From the NCBI RefSeq assembly GCF_001680005.1, contig NC_033562.1, positions 186,001 through 250,000 on the forward strand: 64,000 nt of DNA, given 5' to 3'. Below the pieces are notes generated by a model. The model searched no databases and was not told where the DNA came from. It saw nothing but the letters and a program-made list of their open reading frames with translations. A program made the position numbers and the translations under genes. Positions 34,401 to 46,407 of this stretch are shown piece after piece. How positions within the stretch are numbered: position 1 is the first letter of the stretch; each line of letters begins with the position of its first letter. The DNA is from Plasmodium coatneyi (lineage: Eukaryota > Apicomplexa > Aconoidasida > Haemosporida > Plasmodiidae).

Positions 34401-35595
34401 TTTATAATTATCTTTGTCCGTGCTGGATACACTGCTAGAGAATGTTGTAAACCATTCTTCTATACCAACTGTATAGAAGGAAGAACAAAACAAAAAGGGG
34501 GGGCATGTACACATAATGTACGTACTGTGCATATATTATGCCTACAGGGTTCCATTAACGGAAGGAAAAAAAAAATTACAGATACCCCATATTCATTAGA
34601 GTTGTATTTTAAAGTCAAGAACAAATTCTTACGGTCTTCTTTGTCATCAGACCCATCTTTAGTGGTGGTACTACCAGGACATTCATATGGAGTCTTCTTC
34701 TTTTTTATTTTCTTCTCTATTTTATCTAATACTGTATCGACATTACCCGCGGGCACATATTGCTTGTTCTCTACTATGTTTTTCATTTCACTCTCACTCA
34801 TCCATTCCTTCTCCTTTTCTTCTGACTTCCTTGGTACCTTCCTTTTCACTTTACCGAATTGCTTCCCTCTGCACCATTCCCCTGCTCTACCTTTTAAATT
34901 TACATAATCGGCTATTTGAGAATCCCTACCCTCAACCAACTTTGCCACTGCTTCTCCAACTAATATATTTCCTATTTTTAACTGATCAAAGTTCATCCCT
35001 CCACAGATACCATAATTATTAGTAGCTCCCTGAGCCTCAGATCTTCCTCCTGCTATTCTTAATGCATACTCTAAATAATCTTTAAACCAACAGTACTTCT
35101 TTAACATTCTAAGCATAACTGTTGTTCCAACTATGCACTTTAAGAATGATTCTTCCTCCGTGTCTTCTTCAAATTCTATCTTTCTCCCTTCCCTTACTTT
35201 CAATCCGTTCATATAGAAGAATGTTCTCATTAAGGCTTTGCATATTGGTTTATGGTTATTCTCAATTTCAATCTCATCCGTAGGGTCTTGCGCACAGTAC
35301 CTTTTTGATATTTCATCCGCATTATCATTCAACCTTCTCATTAACTCACCTACTATTCTTTGTACATTGTTCGATATTCTTTGCTACAATTGGTGTAAAA
35401 ATGAAGCACATACATATGTACACATACCCTAATCTGCATCTTCCTGCAGTTCATTCCTCCCGATATATATATATAACTGGACACATTCATGGTTCTTTCT
35501 TTTTAAATATAGTTCCTTACATCCACGCTAACGCTGTTGTGCTTCCTCCTATCCTCTAACCATTTATTTAATATTCTTCCTAGTATAGTTGCCAT
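31356..35595 (-). pseudogene. SICAvar: SICAvar gene A, interrupted by one in-frame TGA
   Basis: Six exons: 35595-35521, 35383-34633, 34468-33549, 33403-32596, 32449-31956, 31796-31356. All phases agree, for 1163 codons. Exon 1 is MATILGRILNKW; exon 2 is the SICA alpha-type domain; exon 3 is a second Cys-rich module (starts LGIEEWFTTF, later LCDLLNFWTYYMQLFC) with a poly-Pro hinge. Exon 4 is one SICA beta-type Cys-rich domain (GIGDDIQTRVNDLSGALSKA). Exon 5 is a Gly/Ser/Pro linker plus transmembrane segment (LAPVLIGISAMSYLLW), and exon 6 the cytoplasmic SICA_C domain (GKRRKRYKRAHQVRGP). Codon 820 is TGA (32692-32690), with coding-like sequence continuing in frame. If not read through, the product would lack its membrane anchor and tail. 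The family mediates schizont-infected-cell agglutination and antigenic variation. Confidence 0.9.
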
Positions 35596-36560
35596 TATGT
35601 TACATTCTTCATTATACGGTTTCTTCTTGCACTATATAATTATATACCCCATAGGAGGTACACCTGGGGATACCATTCCCTTATGTTCTATTTTACAATT
35701 CATAAATGAACAATATGCCATACTTTCTTCTTCCTACTATGTATATACACATATTCCTTATACTTTACCCCTCCACCCTATCTTTTCTTCTTTTTCCTAT
35801 TCTTCAGATTTTTCCTATATTCTTAAAAGAAGAAGAAAGAAGTAAATTCTTTTTTTGCACTTCCTTTTATTCTTCTTCTCCTTCCCTTTCCCTTCTTCAT
35901 AATTTGTCCGTTATTTTTAAGAAGAAAGAAAGGAAACCCTTCCGTGTACATTTCTCGCACCTTTTCCAAGAAAAAAGGGGGGAAAAATCTTTCACATGCA
36001 CTTTCTTCCACTTCCTGTTTTTTTATTTCTCCCCCCCGAATTTGTACATACCCAAGGAATTATGAATAAAAATTATTCTCCCCACCCCCCCCAAAAAAAA
36101 AGAAAAAAAAAAAAAGTAAGAAAGGAGTAAGCACGCACTTTTGTACTATTACATCCTTTCTCCTTTTACTAGAATTTCTATCGAACTAAAAAAAAAAAAA
36201 GAAGAGTAGATCTCCCACTAGCATTATTCTTTAATAGTTGAACATATAGGCAGCATGCATTTTACTGCACCATTCTACTTCTCCCTCCTATACTATATTC
36301 TTTTTACTTTTTATCTCTTATGGTATTTTTCTTACTTCTTTTCCTCTCCTCTAATTTTTTCTTACTTTTCCCTTCTATTTTTTTTTTTTTCTTCTTTTTC
36401 TTCCTTTTATTTCTTTAAAAAAAAAGAAAAGAAAGAATCACTTACCCACCTCTTCTTTTCTCTTGCTCTTTTTTTTTTTTTTTTTTCCATTCCCAAAGGA
36501 AGCAACCTTCCCTTCTCTCCTTCCGTATGCATTTTACATTATTCCCTCACTTTTTCTTTT

Positions 36561-36592
<32 letters not shown>

Positions 36593-36921
36593 AAATCCTC
36601 GCCTTTCTCAAAAGGGAAGAACAACCTGTTTCTTCCTTCCTTTCCTTATACACTTGTTACATTCTTTTAAAAGAAGGAGAAGAACAACTTTCGTCTTCTC
36701 CTATACATTCTATCCATGTACTTTTCCTGCATTCATACAAAAAAAAAAAAAAAGGAAAAGGAAAAGAAAGGAATTACCCACCTTCCTCTCCTCTTTCTTT
36801 TTCTTCTCTCTTTTTTTTTTTTCTCTCTTTTTATTCCTTTTTTTTTATTATTTGTTTCTTCCTTTAAAAAAAAAGAGAGAGAAGGAACTGAGGAAAGGAA
36901 AGGAAGAAGAGAACAAGGAAC
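35596..36921. other. SICAvar A upstream region with T/C-rich array
   Basis: From about 35830 to 36920 the plus strand is a degenerate array of CTTCCTT(T/C)... units. Short purine islands (AAAAAGAAAAGAAAG) and recurrent ATACA(C/T)T(T/C) words are scattered through it. Similar arrays lie upstream of SICAvar B and C. It also contains the 3' UTR of the kir gene at 36922. The long open frame 36255-36929 is poly-F/S/K and not a gene. Confidence 0.55.
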
Positions 36922-38651
36922 TTATCTAATATATGGGACATAATATTCTGTTCCACCATCTACTGTGGAATCGCCCCTGGTGGAAATTGTTCCTGTGGAA
37001 TATGTTTCTGTAGAAGTGGTGTCGTCGTCATCATCAAACTCATTAAATTCTCTTCTAAGGGACCTTTCTTTTCTTCTGTTTCTTTTACTGTTGTTGTTGC
37101 CACCAAAGAAGTTACGTATGTTAGGAAAGAATGAGGTGTACTGAAGAAAGGAAGGGGAGGAAAGAAAGAGAAAAGTGTTCGCGCGTGTACCGTATGTATA
37201 TATATAGAGCGTGCAGAGCTTACGCTTTCCCCGCAGCTATATTTATGATTCATAAGAGTGGTGGTCAATCCCTTTGGTTTCTTACATCCCTGTGATAGTA
37301 ATTATAATGTGGTAATTGTTGTACTCATAATTGTGATTGTAACCTTACTTTATATAAAAAAAGAGCTAATGCAGGTAGTCCAACTCCTGCTACTCCTAAT
37401 ATGGAAGAAACAGCAGCGGGAAGTGTTGTATTTCCTGTACTGTCTGTACTGGGTACAAGAGGTTGTTGCGTGTCCTCTAATGCAGTGACACCATCCTGCG
37501 GTTTAACACCCCCCAGAGAATGCTGCTCAACTGAGGACCCCGGATCTTCCGTAACCACTGTCGTCACCATAGGGCCTTCGACATTTTTTTGCACCAGTTC
37601 CTGCCCCTCAGTAGGCTGTGTATCCCCTAGACCTTCCTTAGGTGATTGATCACTTAAATCACCATCAGGGAGCCGCCCAGGCAAAGAAACTTGCGCAACA
37701 TGTCCAGTGGGGTGTGCAGCATCTGATACAGTTTCCGCAGGGGGTGCAGAACATGTTAGTGATGTTCCGTTCAGCCTTTCACAGGAAGTTTTATAATTTG
37801 TATCGAACTCTGTACAATAGTCATCATTCTTTGTTTTACCGTCCTCCCCTGTTCTGCAATATCTTCCAACAGCTTCACATGCTGCTTTAACTTTCATTTC
37901 GTAGTTTACCCATTCTGGGTCAGGCTGCTGGTCACGCTGCTCTAAGTACTGTTTTACGTAATCACAATCGTGATAATGTTCATATATTTTTTTCATATGT
38001 TCAAAAGTAGTTTTATTAACATCTCTGTACTGGAAATAACATTCTTCATTATGGAATAAAGCTCCTAATGTCCTGTATATATCATCCATAAGGTTCGAGA
38101 ACACTTCCCCCTCCAGAGGGCTAGGATATGTATTTCCCATCCAATAATAGAAAAAACGGCACGGTGCACCTTCTAAATGCGGTTTTTCCTTATCGGACGC
38201 ATATTCCTTTTTCTTTTTACATGCATAACAATAGGCCCTGCTGATCGGCCCTTCCATATTAGAAAGTCCCGAGTACATACTTAATTTAGTTCCCAGATTA
38301 CTCTTTAATGATTCGGTCCAACCACTAATAGAGGTACATTCTTTCTCATTAGCCTCCTTGAATTTATCATAGTAATGGGTCTTCGACGGTAATTGATTCA
38401 AATTCACTTCCTATAAATGTGAATAATTGTTGGCAAAGAAGGAGGAGGAAGAGTGTAAAAATATGTACTCCATATATACACATATATTCCTATATATATG
38501 CATGTATATATATGTAAGTGTACATATATATATAAGATGTTGGACGCACACATGTTCAATTAGGAACTTTAAATAGGGAGGGATCATATTTTTTTTTTTT
38601 TCCGGTGCTCCCAACTTTTTCATTCCTTACCTGTCCTGGTGGTGGTGCCAT
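36922..38651 (-). CDS. kir: KIR protein (PIR superfamily), complete
   Basis: Exons 38651-38631, 38410-37349 and 37140-36922, all phase 0, encode 433 aa. Exon 1 is only MAPPPGQ. Exon 2 carries the Cys-rich PIR ectodomain (YCYACKKKKEY, APCRFFYYWMGNTY, FEHMKKIYEHYHDCDY, CEAVGRYCRTGED), a Pro/Gly/Thr hinge and a C-terminal membrane segment (LGVAGVGLPALALFLYK). Exon 3 is the basic cytoplasmic tail (YTSFFPNIRNFFGG) ending TEYYVPYIR. KIR proteins are predicted variant antigens of infected red cells. The first intron is about 220 bases and the second about 210. It lies tandem and upstream of SICAvar A on the same strand. Confidence 0.92.
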
Positions 38652-41150
38652 TTTGCTCTAGTTGCATATAATTTCTGTATATATAGAACAAACAAACGAA
38701 CAAGCACAAACAAACAACGAACGAACAGACACACAAATACACACACGTACAAAACAAATGAACAAACAAGGTTACAAACACTCAAAACAAACGAAGAAAC
38801 GAATACACTTCCTCCCTTCCTTCATGTGTTAAGGAAGAAAATTTCTTTCATTCTATATATATATATATATATGTCTATATATAAAACATGTGCGTGTACA
38901 AACAGCACATCACTACCCCTTTTCACATTTTCACTTCCCCCCTTTTCACACCCACCACATTCCTTTCCTTCCTTTTACAGTTCCTTCCTACATTCCTTTT
39001 ATATTCGTTCACTACAGTATGATACGATAGTTTTCCGTACCGCTATTCCTTGAGGACACTGCAGAACACAGTATCATTATTCTTATTTGTACAAGCATGC
39101 TACTCTATTACATTGTACACGCACACATGCGCTCCTTTATTATGTACATATATAGAAGGGAAAAGGGGGCTTGCGCGCAACGGCCTTTCTTCTTTAGAAA
39201 AAAATTTCAGCATGTGACATTTACTCTATGTTCTATTTTGCTATTCTTAAATGAAGGAGGGGGCGTTGGGGGTGGGTAGAAGGAAGGTTGTTAGGTGGTA
39301 GGTGGGTTGTTAGATCATTAGAGTATTGTCAGATCACATATATATATTTTTTGTGGTGCAGTGCACACTTCATACATATTGTATGCAGTTCATATATTGT
39401 ATGCGGTTCATTCTATATATGTGCAGAAGAGAACACCTTCCTTTCTCCTCTTCCTTCCACCTACCACCCCTAACAACCTTCTTTCAACCTACCATACGGG
39501 GTAATGCGTGTACATATTATTAGTACTCATCGGAATAAGCCTTAATTCATAGGGTGAATGAACCCTACGCATGGCACTAACACGGAGGAAGAGATTGGGG
39601 GACCGGTACTAAATTGTGCACATATATATATATATATACATATATCTATATATATATAAATATATGTATCAGCAACAAAGTTGCTCATGCATTGCGCACC
39701 CCCCCTTTTTATAGAGTAGTGCTGTGCTTTCGTCACACTTTTTCCCATACATGGTGCGAGGCGGGGTGCACATACTCCTTTTTTCCGCTTATGCATGATT
39801 AGTGCGAGTGTAATTACGTTTCCGCCCCCCGTCCATCCACAATATACTCTACATGTTAATGCATCCCTTCCCCTTCCTTTCTTTTCTCTTTCTTTTCTTT
39901 CTTTCTTTTTTTCCTTCCATAAACACCTTATTCCTTCTTTTTTTTTTTTTTTTTTTTTATATACACCCTTCGGATGTACATCCCTCCTGGGGCGGCTAAA
40001 GTAGCAGGCCATATTGTTGGGGCATTAACCTAGAAAGACCCTATCCCTACAATCTTAACCTTTCATTTTAACACCCCTAACAACCCTTCATTCTAACACG
40101 CTTATACCCTACCTCTACATCCTTACACCCCTTCATTCTACCACCCTCAACAGACTAACACCCTTTGCTTCCACCCCTAACAACCATCCTTCCCCCCCTA
40201 ACACAACCTTCCCCTTTTTTTTTTTTTTTTTTATTTTGTTCTTCTTTTTTTTTCCAAGCACATTGAGGTTCACCAAACATCCAAAGAAACCAAAGCAGCA
40301 GCAGCATAGAAACTGTGTCCTTCTCACTGGTCGTGTACCCTTCCGCCTTTTTTATGCCTATTTTTTTAAATCTCTTGGCAATTTTTCTCGCGCATCACTA
40401 ATTTCCTCAGGGGGCGCGCACATATGACCCCGCGGGAAGGAGGGAGTAAGGACAAATTTTACGAATGTGTATTCCAACGCGTATGAGATGGACTTTTTCT
40501 TTTTTTTTTTTTTTTTTCTTTCTTTTTTCTTTTTTCCTTTTCACTGTACTGCAGTTTTTATGTTAATGTGCAACTAATATAAGTGAAAAGAAAAATTTTT
40601 TCCTACTTTATTCCTACTTCTTTGGTAAAATTTTTTTTTTATTGAAGGATCCAAAATATGTTAAATTTTTTTTGTTACAAAAGTTTTTATCTGTGTAATT
40701 TTTTTTTCGCTTTTTTTAAAATAAAAATATTTCTTCAAAAATGTCAACAACTTTTTTATTGTTCCGCGCCCCTTTCTGGGAGTATTCTTTCCTCAAGCAG
40801 GGTCATTCATACATACAAATGTAGGAAGAAAAGAAAGAAAAAGAGAGAATATGTAAGAAAGAAGCAATGAGAGAAAGGAAGGAAAGAAGGAAATAAGGAA
40901 TAATATATAAGGAATAAAAAATAACGAAGGAGGAATAAGAAGGAAGAGGAAGGTTCGTCTAAGGAAAAAGAAGGAGAAAAGAAAGAAGGAATAAGAAGAA
41001 ATAAGAAGGAGAGAAAGAAGGAAAGAAAAGGAAACGGAACAAAGGGAAGAAGAAAAAGGAATGGAGGAAAAAAGAATGATCATTTTGTTCTTTTCACACT
41101 GTATAAATTATGCTGTTGTTTATGTCCTTCCGGTGTCCACTTAGTGAATA
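38652..41150. other. Intergenic between two kir genes
   Basis: Holds AACAAACGAACAA-type repeats just upstream of the first kir gene (38690-38790) and TA tracts (38858-38872, 39623-39660). A G-rich GGTGGTAGGTGGGTTGTTAG block lies near 39250-39320. The word CAGGCCATATTGTTG at about 40006 recurs in SICAvar B intron 8, and CTAACACCCTTC-type pyrimidine repeats run 40040-40215. T runs lie near 39938 and 40218. No gene is supported. Confidence 0.5.
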
Positions 41151-42818
41151 TTACATACTATGATAACTTATATTCTGTCCTTGCTGCTGCTGCTCCTGTC
41201 CTCTTCTATTATTACTATTTGCTGTTACTTCCCTGGTGGTAGATGGTCGTGTAGTATATGTTGTGGAGTATTCAGTCGGATCGAATGTTGAAGCTATTGT
41301 GGAGCTGTCATCTGTGGAAACATCCAAGTTGTTTCCGGGGGATCTTCTTCTTCTGTTCCTTTTTCCTCCATTTGAATGGTTACCAAACCAGGAAGACAGA
41401 GGGTTATACTGAAGAAACGGGGGGTTGAAGGAAAGAAGGAAGGATGGGTCTAAGGAAGGGGTCTAAGGAGGGAAAGGATGTCTAAGGAAGGAGGAAAGAA
41501 AGGAAAGGAGGGTCTAGGGAAGTAAGCGGTTAGAAGGAGAGGGCTAAAAAGAAACACTTTTAAGGGAAAAAGTAAAAAGAAAAAAAGAGAAGGAAGGACA
41601 ATTTTGAGAGAGCAAAAATGGAGGGAAGTAAGAAGGAGGGGTTAAAGGAAGGAAAGGAAGAACGAGAGGTTAAAAGGGAAAGGAAGAGAGAATGGAAGCA
41701 TGTAGTACACACACCCATATATTATGTCGTTTATTCCTATAACTACTGCTCATAGAAATGATGTGTGCAGGTTCAGTTATATTGTGCATAAATTTCAGTC
41801 GCAGCTATACCTTATATAAAAGTAAAAGAATTGCTTGTAGTCCCACTGCGACCATTGAGGAAGTAAGGGAAGCAGTGGTGGTGGCTTTACCTACAGCAAC
41901 GTCTGCTATAGAGGATGCTGCTGCTTGTGCTGCCAGAACTATACTTTCCTGTGCAGATTTTAAGTCACATATCAGTTTAGACAATTGCGCCGTGTTACAA
42001 TATGGGAGGTACCCTGCTTTGAATTTTTCACAATATGTCCTTACTTGCCCTTCTTCTCCTCCCGTTCTTCCTGCGCATTCTTCCTTCACCGCAGTACATG
42101 CTAAAGAAACTTTCGTTAGGTAACTCAACCACTTCGTGTCACAGCCAGGCCCACCGTTTTCTAAATTTTCCTTTATCCTACTGTGGTCGTAGGAATAATC
42201 GAATATTGTTCTTCTGTGTTTGAATGTTTCTTCGTTAGGATTATCACAGGGAATTGCACATTGTTGTTCCCCAGAAGGTTGCCCAATTGCTCCGCAGAGA
42301 ACACTTATTTTAGCTTGAAAACCGTCCCTTCCCCCTCCACTCTTGGATAATTTATCCCCTAACCAATAGTAGAAGAAATGGCGTGCTTCACATTTTGATG
42401 GTTTATTATTTTTTCCGTATACATTGTATATAGAGCCTAGTGCTTTCTTAATTTCGGCCTCATCACTAGTACTAAGACCCTTATTTGTCAATAAATACTT
42501 CTGTATTTCTGTTTCGCACGTACTTTTACATTCTTCCTGACTGCTGTCGAATTCATTATAGAAATCCTTATATGAAGGGAAACTCTTTTCATTGAGCGGC
42601 TGCAAAAATATAATTGTTGGCAGAAGAAAGTGGAATGTATATGTGGAATCTGTGGAAAAGAATATATATGTAAGTGTATGTCTACGCTTCTATATATTTT
42701 TTTTCTCCTTTTTTCCTTTTTTCGATTTTATTATTCTATGTATAAAATATTCTCGGAATAGTATTTTCATATTATTCCTGCATAAAGGTAAACTAACATC
42801 TACTTCTGGTTCTGGCAT
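41151..42818 (-). CDS. kir: KIR protein (PIR superfamily), complete
   Basis: Exons 42818-42798, 42599-41811 and 41408-41151, all phase 0, encode 355 aa. Exon 1 is MPEPEVD. The exon 2 ectodomain has the family pattern ECKSTCETEIQKYL, ARHFFYYWLGDKLS, EETFKHRRTIFDYSYDHSRI, LACTAVKEECAGR, then a coiled Ala-rich stretch (AAQAAASSIADVAVG) and a membrane segment (MVAVGLQAILLLLYK). Exon 3 (YNPLSSWFGNHSNGGKRNRRR) is a basic tail ending in Gln-rich sequence and SYHSM, different from the PYIR ending of other copies. Intron 2 is a purine-rich AAGGAAGG repeat on the plus strand. Confidence 0.92.
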
Positions 42819-44250
42819 TGTTGTTCCTTGTGTATATGTAGATGTATATGTATGTGCTTCTATATATGTGTATAATGTGAATTTATATTAAAAACTGTTC
42901 CTCTATATATATATTCGAAAAAAAGACGAATATGCAAATATACTCCCCGAGCAGCGATTATTGATGATTATTGAAATTTTTATTTTTTCCTCAGTAATAT
43001 ATATATATTGTTTAATTTTTAAAAGCAATGATAGTACACACATATGCAGTAAATCATTATATATATTATTAAGAGAGGAATGGGGTTACATATGTTCGAA
43101 TATCAAAATAAAGATGGAAAAAAAAGGGAGGATACACTTTCTTACACGTTCCTTTATTGATATACTCACTGCACTACTGTATTGTATGATGTGTTGTGAG
43201 CAACTGTTCATAGTTCTTCGAAGAACATATTACAATTATTATTTACACGCACTTCCCAGTTATTAACTATATAAGAATGCAATTCTTCTCCCCTTTCCCC
43301 CCACACCTTTTAAAAGTGGGAAAAAAAAAATTTTCATCATGTGATATTATAGTTCATGTTTCCCTTCGATTATTATGAAGAAAAAGCATTAAAAATTATT
43401 AAAACAATTTTCTTAATGTAGATATATATGGTATACAGTTCATATATACGGATCACTTACCCCCCTCCTTCCTTCCATCAATGTGTACACATTTATTAGT
43501 ATTAACTGAAAGTAGCTCATCTAATGGAGCGAATGAGTTAATTATGTATAACACGGATGGGAAGGAAGAAGGGTGTATTGCACTTAATATTAGTATACGA
43601 AAATGTGCATTATTTGGAGGAAGGTGGAAGAAGGGATAGGGTGCTCTGCACATGCATAATCTGTACACTACACAATATTTGTTAGCAATTTTTAATAGTC
43701 CTCCCTTGGAATAACGGTAAAACAAAAATTAATAATATATACTGAAAGTTCCTGTTAAAAACGAATTTACACTTCATTCCCATATATACATAAAAGTTGA
43801 ATAAGTTAAATGAGTAGTACAACATTATAAGCATTAACCTACGAACCTGTAGTACAGAACATGGATGGAGGATGTATAAAGTATATGATTCTTACGTTTC
43901 TTCTGCTCCTGTTCCATTCTGTTAATTCCAATACATTACCCTTCCTACATTTTTATACCTTATTTCTTATATGTGCGTGTATATATAATGATCTTAATGC
44001 ATGCGTATATTAAGTTATCATTCTTCAAGGAAATAAAAAATATATGCTCCTGAAGGAAAAAAGTGGAACTTCATATATTTTTCCATTAATTATACTTATT
44101 ATTGAATAAGGAAAATATATCTGCACACATGAACAAATTCTGTGTACAAATATATATAAGAAGGAACAACAGCACATAACTTCCAATAATAAGTTTATTA
44201 TATATATATACACAACAGAAAAATATACAACACACAAACCATAACAAACA
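42819..44250. promoter_or_regulatory. Divergent promoter region between two kir genes
   Basis: About 1.4 kb separating kir genes on opposite strands. It is A+T-rich with TA tracts near 42905-42920, 43004-43012 and 44198-44212 and no supported gene. It must hold the promoters of both genes. No specific motif can be asserted. Confidence 0.5.
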
Positions 44251-45850
44251 ATGTCATCAACGGTAAGGAACAATATTGAGGGTTGCCCCTTCCTTCTTTT
44301 TTTACTTGCACTATGAACAAAAGTACATATAATGTGCACATATCTAATATTTTTTATATATGCATGATGTATTAAAATAGGAAGAATGTGATAAATACAT
44401 GAAAGTATATACATACATATATATGTGTAATTATATATATATACATATATATAAATATATGTGTATGTCAATATATATATTCCACACTCCTCTTCCTTGC
44501 CCCACCTGTTCCTTCCTTTGCCAACAATTATATACATTTTCGCAGGTTACATTTCCTCTGAGCCTACCTTCGAAGATCACATTTTACAGTAGGTTCAATG
44601 GAAGTTCGTGGAACTGTAATGAAGATGTTCAGAGTTTCAAAGAACTACAGACTAAATTGGAAGCTCCACTGATGAAGTATCAGGGAGCTTCCGACAAAGC
44701 AAAGAAGATCATAAGTTCCTACTGTTATGCATCCAAAATGAAAGAAGCGGAACCTAAGGATGATGCACCTTGCCACTTCTTTTATTATTGGTTAGGTGAT
44801 ATGTTACCTAAGGGTCAAATGGAAGATCGCCACTTTAAGAACGATATAAATACCATTTGTATTTTCGTAAAGGATGAGTATAAAGGAAAAGGATGTAATG
44901 TCATTTGTGAAAATATTGAAAGAGAAACATACGATCATAGAAAAACAATACTCGAATATTCCTTCGATTATAATAGGATAGAAAAAGATTTATTAAAAAA
45001 TGGTCCTATTTGTCAACAGAAGTGGACACAACACCGGAGTGGTGTTCTTTCAGCCTGTAATGCTGTAAGTGATAAGTGTCCAGAGGAAGATAGTAAAAAT
45101 AATGACCCCTATTGTAAAGACTTTAAGGACAAGTATAAGTTCTATTGTGGTATGGCAAAAGCATTAGATTTGTACTGTACAACAAAATCTGCATTAGCAT
45201 CTGCACAAGCAGCAGCTTCCTCTGCAGCAGAGGAAGCAACACGAGCAGTAAAATCCAAACTAGACGAAGCCGAAAGTAAAGCAAATAAAGCTTCTACTCT
45301 TTCTTCTACATTCGGTACCTTAGCACTAATGGAATTACCCGCATTGGCATACTTTTTATTTAAGGTAAAATTACAATTTAAAGTTGCAAAACATAAATAA
45401 TAGTATTTTTCCCCTTCCTTCTCCATAGACCCTTCTTCCGTAGACCCTTCCTTTCCTTGCTTCCTCCTTAGACCCATCCATTCCTTCCTTACACCCCAAC
45501 AACCTCCCTTCCACCTACCACCCTTAGCAAACTTCCTTCCACCTACCACCCCTAACAACCTTCTTTCCCTTTAGTATAAACCCTGGTCTTCTTGGTTTAG
45601 TAACAATTCGAATGGAAGAAGTAGAAGGAAAAGGTCTACCGAACGGAGCACCTTTGATACACTCACAGAAAACAGCTCAACATATGATTCAGCAACTGAA
45701 TCAATAGGGGGCATCTCCGCAGCAGAAGATTCCATAGTACGCTCTCCTGTTTACACAGGGCAGTCTAGAACAGGACGCTCTACCAAAGAAAGGGAAAGAA
45801 CAAATAATAATGCGGGGGGTCGCGGGATAGTAGGTTATCAGAACATATAA
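44251..45850 (+). CDS. kir: KIR protein (PIR superfamily), complete, plus strand
   Basis: Exons 44251-44262, 44546-45364 and 45575-45850, all phase 0, encode 368 aa. Exon 1 is just MSST. Exon 2 has the PIR ectodomain (SSWNCNEDVQSFKELQT, SYCYASKMKEAE, APCHFFYYWLGDMLPKG, YDHRKTILEYSFDYNRI, LSACNAVSDKCPEED). An Ala-rich helix and a membrane segment (LALMELPALAYFLFK) follow. Exon 3 is a basic tail beginning YKPWSSWFSNNSNGRSRRKR. It is closely related to the minus-strand kir at 41151 and oriented opposite to it. Intron 2 is the usual CCACCTACCACCCCTAACAA pyrimidine repeat on the sense strand. Confidence 0.92.
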
Positions 45851-46407
45851 CACACATCAGAGTGTAAATCCCGAAAAGGGAAGAGGATGGAAGGGCAATG
45901 TTCTTCCTTTCCTTCCTTCCGAAGGCCGGGAAGGAAGGAAAGGAAGAACATAAATAAGTGCGACGTTCATACAATGTAAGAAGGAGAATGGTACTTTTCC
46001 TTTTTTTTTTTTTTTTTCCTTCTTTTTCTCACTTAAAATTTTTTCCCTTCTTTCCTTCTTTTCTTCTATGTGTTTGTTTCAATAAGCACATAAGGAAAGA
46101 ATACTCCTAGAAAGGGGGGCGGAAAAGGTGCCGACCTCTTCAGAAAGAGTATTTATGTGTAAAAAAGAAAAAAAAAAATTTTGAAAATAAAAAAAATTAC
46201 AAGTGCAAAAACACATAACAAAAAAAAAATTTTATGAACATATTTTGTATCTTCAATAGAAAAAATTTTACCAAAACAAATTAAAATAAAGTGAATGAGA
46301 AAACGTCTTTCACTTCCACATATATTAATTACACATAATCATGTAAACAATTTAATGCACAAAACAAAAAATACAAAAAAAAAAAAAAGTAAAATATTTA
46401 CTAAACC
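45851..46407. other. Convergent 3' flanks of kir and SICAvar B
   Basis: Holds the long hairpin at 45898-45951 and a T run at 46001-46017. A block shared with other SICAvar 3' flanks (about 46130-46360) includes GGTGCCGACCTC and AAAAATTTTACCAAAACAAA. No gene. Confidence 0.6.
45898..45951. repeat. Perfect 23-bp inverted repeat
   Basis: The left arm 45898-45920 (ATGTTCTTCC...) is the exact reverse complement of the right arm 45929-45951 (...GGAAGAACAT), with an 8-base spacer GAAGGCCG. It sits 48 bases after the stop of the plus-strand kir gene and between two converging genes. It could act as a 3'-end RNA hairpin or a recombination hot spot. Confidence 0.9.

Noticed and set aside
36255..36929. 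224-codon plus-strand frame
   Set aside because: Translation of T/C-rich simple sequence (poly-F/S/L with Lys-rich islands); the homologous arrays upstream of SICAvar B and C give unrelated frames.
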